This document shows, piece after piece, positions 61,821 through 64,000 of a stretch of DNA of 64,000 nt. The DNA lies in the NCBI GenBank assembly GCA_028404565.1, contig JAOOBR010000004.1, positions 1 through 64,000 of the forward strand. The letters are read 5' to 3'. Under the pieces are notes generated by a model, which was not told the origin of the DNA, searched no databases, and saw only the letters and a list, made by a program, of their open reading frames with translations. Source of the stretch: Pseudomonadota bacterium. GTDB lineage: Bacteria; Pseudomonadota; Gammaproteobacteria; Magnimaribacterales; D2472. The stretch's first letter is position 1, and every line of letters begins with the position of its first letter. Position numbers and translations under genes: made by a program.

Positions 61821-62762
61821 ATGTATCTGATAAGAGGCCAAAATAATATTAAGCTTTTTAAGAAAAGATTTCCTGAGATTTCTTTGAGTGCAACAATTGG
61901 AAACTTTGATGGAATGCATCTTGGTCATAAAGCAATTCTAGAAAAAGTGAAGAAAAATGCTAAAGAAAAAAATCTTTCTACCTTGGTTATATTTACCGAG
62001 CCTCATGCCGCCGAGTATTTCTCTAAAGTTAATAATACTTCTCCACCGCCAAGAATAATACCTTGGAGAGACAAGCTAAGGCTTATATCTGAAAATGGCA
62101 TAGATTTTTGTATGCTACTAAGGTTTGATGAATCTCTTAAATCGATGACGCCAGAGCAATTTACAGAAAAAATATTAGAGGAACTCCAAATTAAGTCTCT
62201 TACGATAGGTGATGATTTTAAATTTGGAAAGGATAGAAAAGGTGATTATCAATTTTTGAAGAACTGGGGCGAATCAATGAGCATTGAGATTGATAAAACA
62301 GATACCATAAAAGTTGATGATCAAAGGGTAAGTAGTACAAGAATTAGAGAAGCTTTGATTTCTAATAATTTTAAAAATGCTAACGCTATGCTTGATTGGC
62401 ATTACAGCTACTCTGGAAAAGTAGTTTATGGAAATCAGCTTGGAAGAGAGATTGGTGTGCCTACTGCAAATATATGGATACCTAAACAAAAACTTCCCAT
62501 TTCTGGTGTATATGCTGTTAGATGCTTAGTTGATCATGCAAAATATTTAGGTATTGCGAATATGGGAATTCGGCCAACAGTTGGAGGCACTAGACCTGTT
62601 CTCGAAACACATATTTTTGATTTTGAAAAAGATATTTATGGAAGACGTATTACTGTACAATTCATTGAAAAAATAAGGGAAGAGGTTAAATTTGATAGCA
62701 TTGATCTTTTAAAATCCCAGATTAAAAAAGATATTGAAGATGCAAAGAAAATCTTAGATTAA
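61821..62762 (+). CDS. ribF: Bifunctional riboflavin kinase/FAD synthetase
   Basis: Makes FMN and FAD. The N-terminal adenylyltransferase domain shows ATIGNFDGMHLGHKAIL and VSSTRIREAL; the C-terminal kinase domain has GREIGVPTANI, GVYAVRCLV and NMGIRPTVGG. Length of 313 is normal. It begins two bases after murJ and runs four bases before ileS. Confidence 0.96.
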   Translation: MYLIRGQNNIKLFKKRFPEISLSATIGNFDGMHLGHKAILEKVKKNAKEKNLSTLVIFTEPHAAEYFSKVNNTSPPPRIIPWRDKLRLISENGIDFCMLLRFDESLKSMTPEQFTEKILEELQIKSLTIGDDFKFGKDRKGDYQFLKNWGESMSIEIDKTDTIKVDDQRVSSTRIREALISNNFKNANAMLDWHYSYSGKVVYGNQLGREIGVPTANIWIPKQKLPISGVYAVRCLVDHAKYLGIANMGIRPTVGGTRPVLETHIFDFEKDIYGRRITVQFIEKIREEVKFDSIDLLKSQIKKDIEDAKKILD

Positions 62763-62766
62763 ACAA

Positions 62767-64000
62767 ATGGAAAAAGATTACAAAAATACCTTAAATCTGC
62801 CAAAAACAGATTTACCTATGAAAGCTGGTTTGCCAAATAAGGAACCAGAGATTCTTTCTTTTTGGGATTCAATCAATCTTTATAATTTAATTAGAGAAGA
62901 AAATGCTAAAAAAGATAAATTTATTCTTCACGATGGCCCGCCATATGCAAATGGCGATATTCATCTTGGCCACTCAGTAAATAAAATACTTAAAGATATT
63001 GTAATTAAGACTAAGACTTTGCAAGGCTTTGATGCACCTTATGTTCCTGGCTGGGATTGTCATGGATTACCAATAGAACTGAACGTTGAGAAAAAGTTTG
63101 GAAGAGATAGTGATACTGTAAAAGATAAATCAAAATTTATAAGTGCCTGTCGTGAATATGCTCTTTCTCAAATAGAAAATCAAAAGAAAGATTTCATACG
63201 TCTTGGAGTCTTGGGTGATTGGGAAAATTCATATAAGTCCCTTGATTCATCATTTGAAGCAGATACCGTCAGGTCTTTAGGCAGAATAGTTACAAACGGC
63301 CATCTTCAAAAAGGGGAGAAGCCTGTCCATTTTTGTTATGACTGCAAATCAGCCCTAGCAGAAGCAGAGGTTGAATATGAAGACAAAGTTTCTAAATCTA
63401 TTGATGTAGGTTTTAAAGTAAAAAAAGATTCACTCATTAAGTTAAGCGCAGCATTTTCAAAAGAAATAGATAGTTGCAGCTTTGTAATTTGGACTACTAC
63501 ACCATGGACAATTCCAGCAAATGCTGCTGTCTCAATTGGTCCAGAATTAAAATATACCTTATGTAGTTCTAAATTTGGAAACTTAATATTAGCTAGTGAT
63601 CTCATTGATCAATGTTCAGAACGCTGGGATGAGGATTTAGAGAAGATCAGCGAGGCTAAAGGCAGTGATATTAAAGACGTAGTTCTAGAACACCCTTATC
63701 TAAAAAGAGATTCTATTTTAGTTCATGGAGATCATGTCACTACAGAAACTGGAACAGGTTGTGTTCACACTGCTCCAGCTCATGGTGTCGATGACCATAA
63801 TATATGTAAAAAATTTAATATTGAGACAATTCATGCTCTGGACGGTAATGGATTTTTTGATGCAGAATATGAAGGCTTAGCTGGTCTCCCTGCAATTAAA
63901 GCTGACAAGATTGTAATTGATATTCTCAATGATTCAGGAGCTTTAATACATGTTGAAGATTTTCATCATTCATATCCATACTGCTGGAGACATAAAACTC
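62767..64000 (+). CDS. ileS: Isoleucyl-tRNA synthetase (3' end outside window)
   Basis: A class I synthetase charging tRNA-Ile. The frame is open from ATG 62767 to the right edge (411 codons). The HIGH motif lies in DGPPYANGDIHLGH, followed by VPGWDCHGLPIE and the start of the CP1 editing domain (VIWTTTPWTIPANAA, ETGTGCVHTAPAHG). The rest of the gene lies beyond the window. Confidence 0.97.
   Translation, partial: MEKDYKNTLNLPKTDLPMKAGLPNKEPEILSFWDSINLYNLIREENAKKDKFILHDGPPYANGDIHLGHSVNKILKDIVIKTKTLQGFDAPYVPGWDCHGLPIELNVEKKFGRDSDTVKDKSKFISACREYALSQIENQKKDFIRLGVLGDWENSYKSLDSSFEADTVRSLGRIVTNGHLQKGEKPVHFCYDCKSALAEAEVEYEDKVSKSIDVGFKVKKDSLIKLSAAFSKEIDSCSFVIWTTTPWTIPANAAVSIGPELKYTLCSSKFGNLILASDLIDQCSERWDEDLEKISEAKGSDIKDVVLEHPYLKRDSILVHGDHVTTETGTGCVHTAPAHGVDDHNICKKFNIETIHALDGNGFFDAEYEGLAGLPAIKADKIVIDILNDSGALIHVEDFHHSYPYCWRHKT

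Overview
The window is a gene-dense, A+T-rich stretch of a bacterial chromosome with no gap over about 120 bases, no insertion sequence, prophage, rRNA or CRISPR array. Gene order and content point to a gammaproteobacterium: surE-pcm, tolQRAB-pal-cpoB, bamC-purC, isc, ndk-rlmN-ispG-hisS-yfgM-bamB-der and murJ-ribF-ileS are classical gammaproteobacterial neighbourhoods. The A+T bias, tiny spacers, many ATGA-type overlaps and simplified versions of several systems suggest a streamlined, probably marine, free-living lineage such as a SAR86-like organism. This placement is inference from gene order and composition; no database search was possible.

Layout. 1-2.7 kb: end of the division/wall cluster (ddl, ftsQ, ftsA), with no ftsZ following. 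2.7-7.5 kb: rpsF-rpsR-rplI-dnaB-alr and a diiron ferritin-like protein. 7.5-14.8 kb: pyrG-kdsA-eno-ftsB-ispDF-surE-pcm and a DUF368 membrane protein. 14.8-20.8 kb: fdxA and recA (divergent, with a LexA box), a thiolase, selO, a DUF1993 protein and a short prolyl-tRNA synthetase. 20.8-28.6 kb: fmdB-like, aspS, yebC, a Hjc-like nuclease where ruvC normally sits, ybgC, the Tol-Pal genes and tRNA-Lys(UUU). 28.6-33.9 kb: a nucleotide-translocase-like transporter, M48 protease, AI-2E family protein, exported isoaspartyl peptidase and Bcp peroxiredoxin. 33.9-38.7 kb: bamC-purC, then iscRSUA-fdx-iscX without hscBA. 38.7-45.8 kb: ndk, rlmN, ispG, hisS, yfgM, bamB, der. 45.9-56.6 kb: sdhCDAB-sucAB-lpd-sucCD, covering 2-oxoglutarate to fumarate. 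56.6-64 kb: a MATE transporter, hexapeptide acyltransferase, pdxB, msrB, murJ, ribF and the start of ileS.

Functionally the window is mostly housekeeping: translation, TCA cycle, isoprenoid, wall, outer membrane and Fe-S assembly. The points of interest are substitutions and losses inside conserved operons: a PDDEXK (Hjc-like) nuclease in place of ruvC(AB), an isc operon without its chaperones but with a consensus type-1 IscR operator, ftsA separated from ftsZ, a minimal TolA, a fused IspDF, a prolyl-tRNA synthetase without its editing domain, and a nucleotide-exchange-type carrier starting directly behind a tRNA gene.
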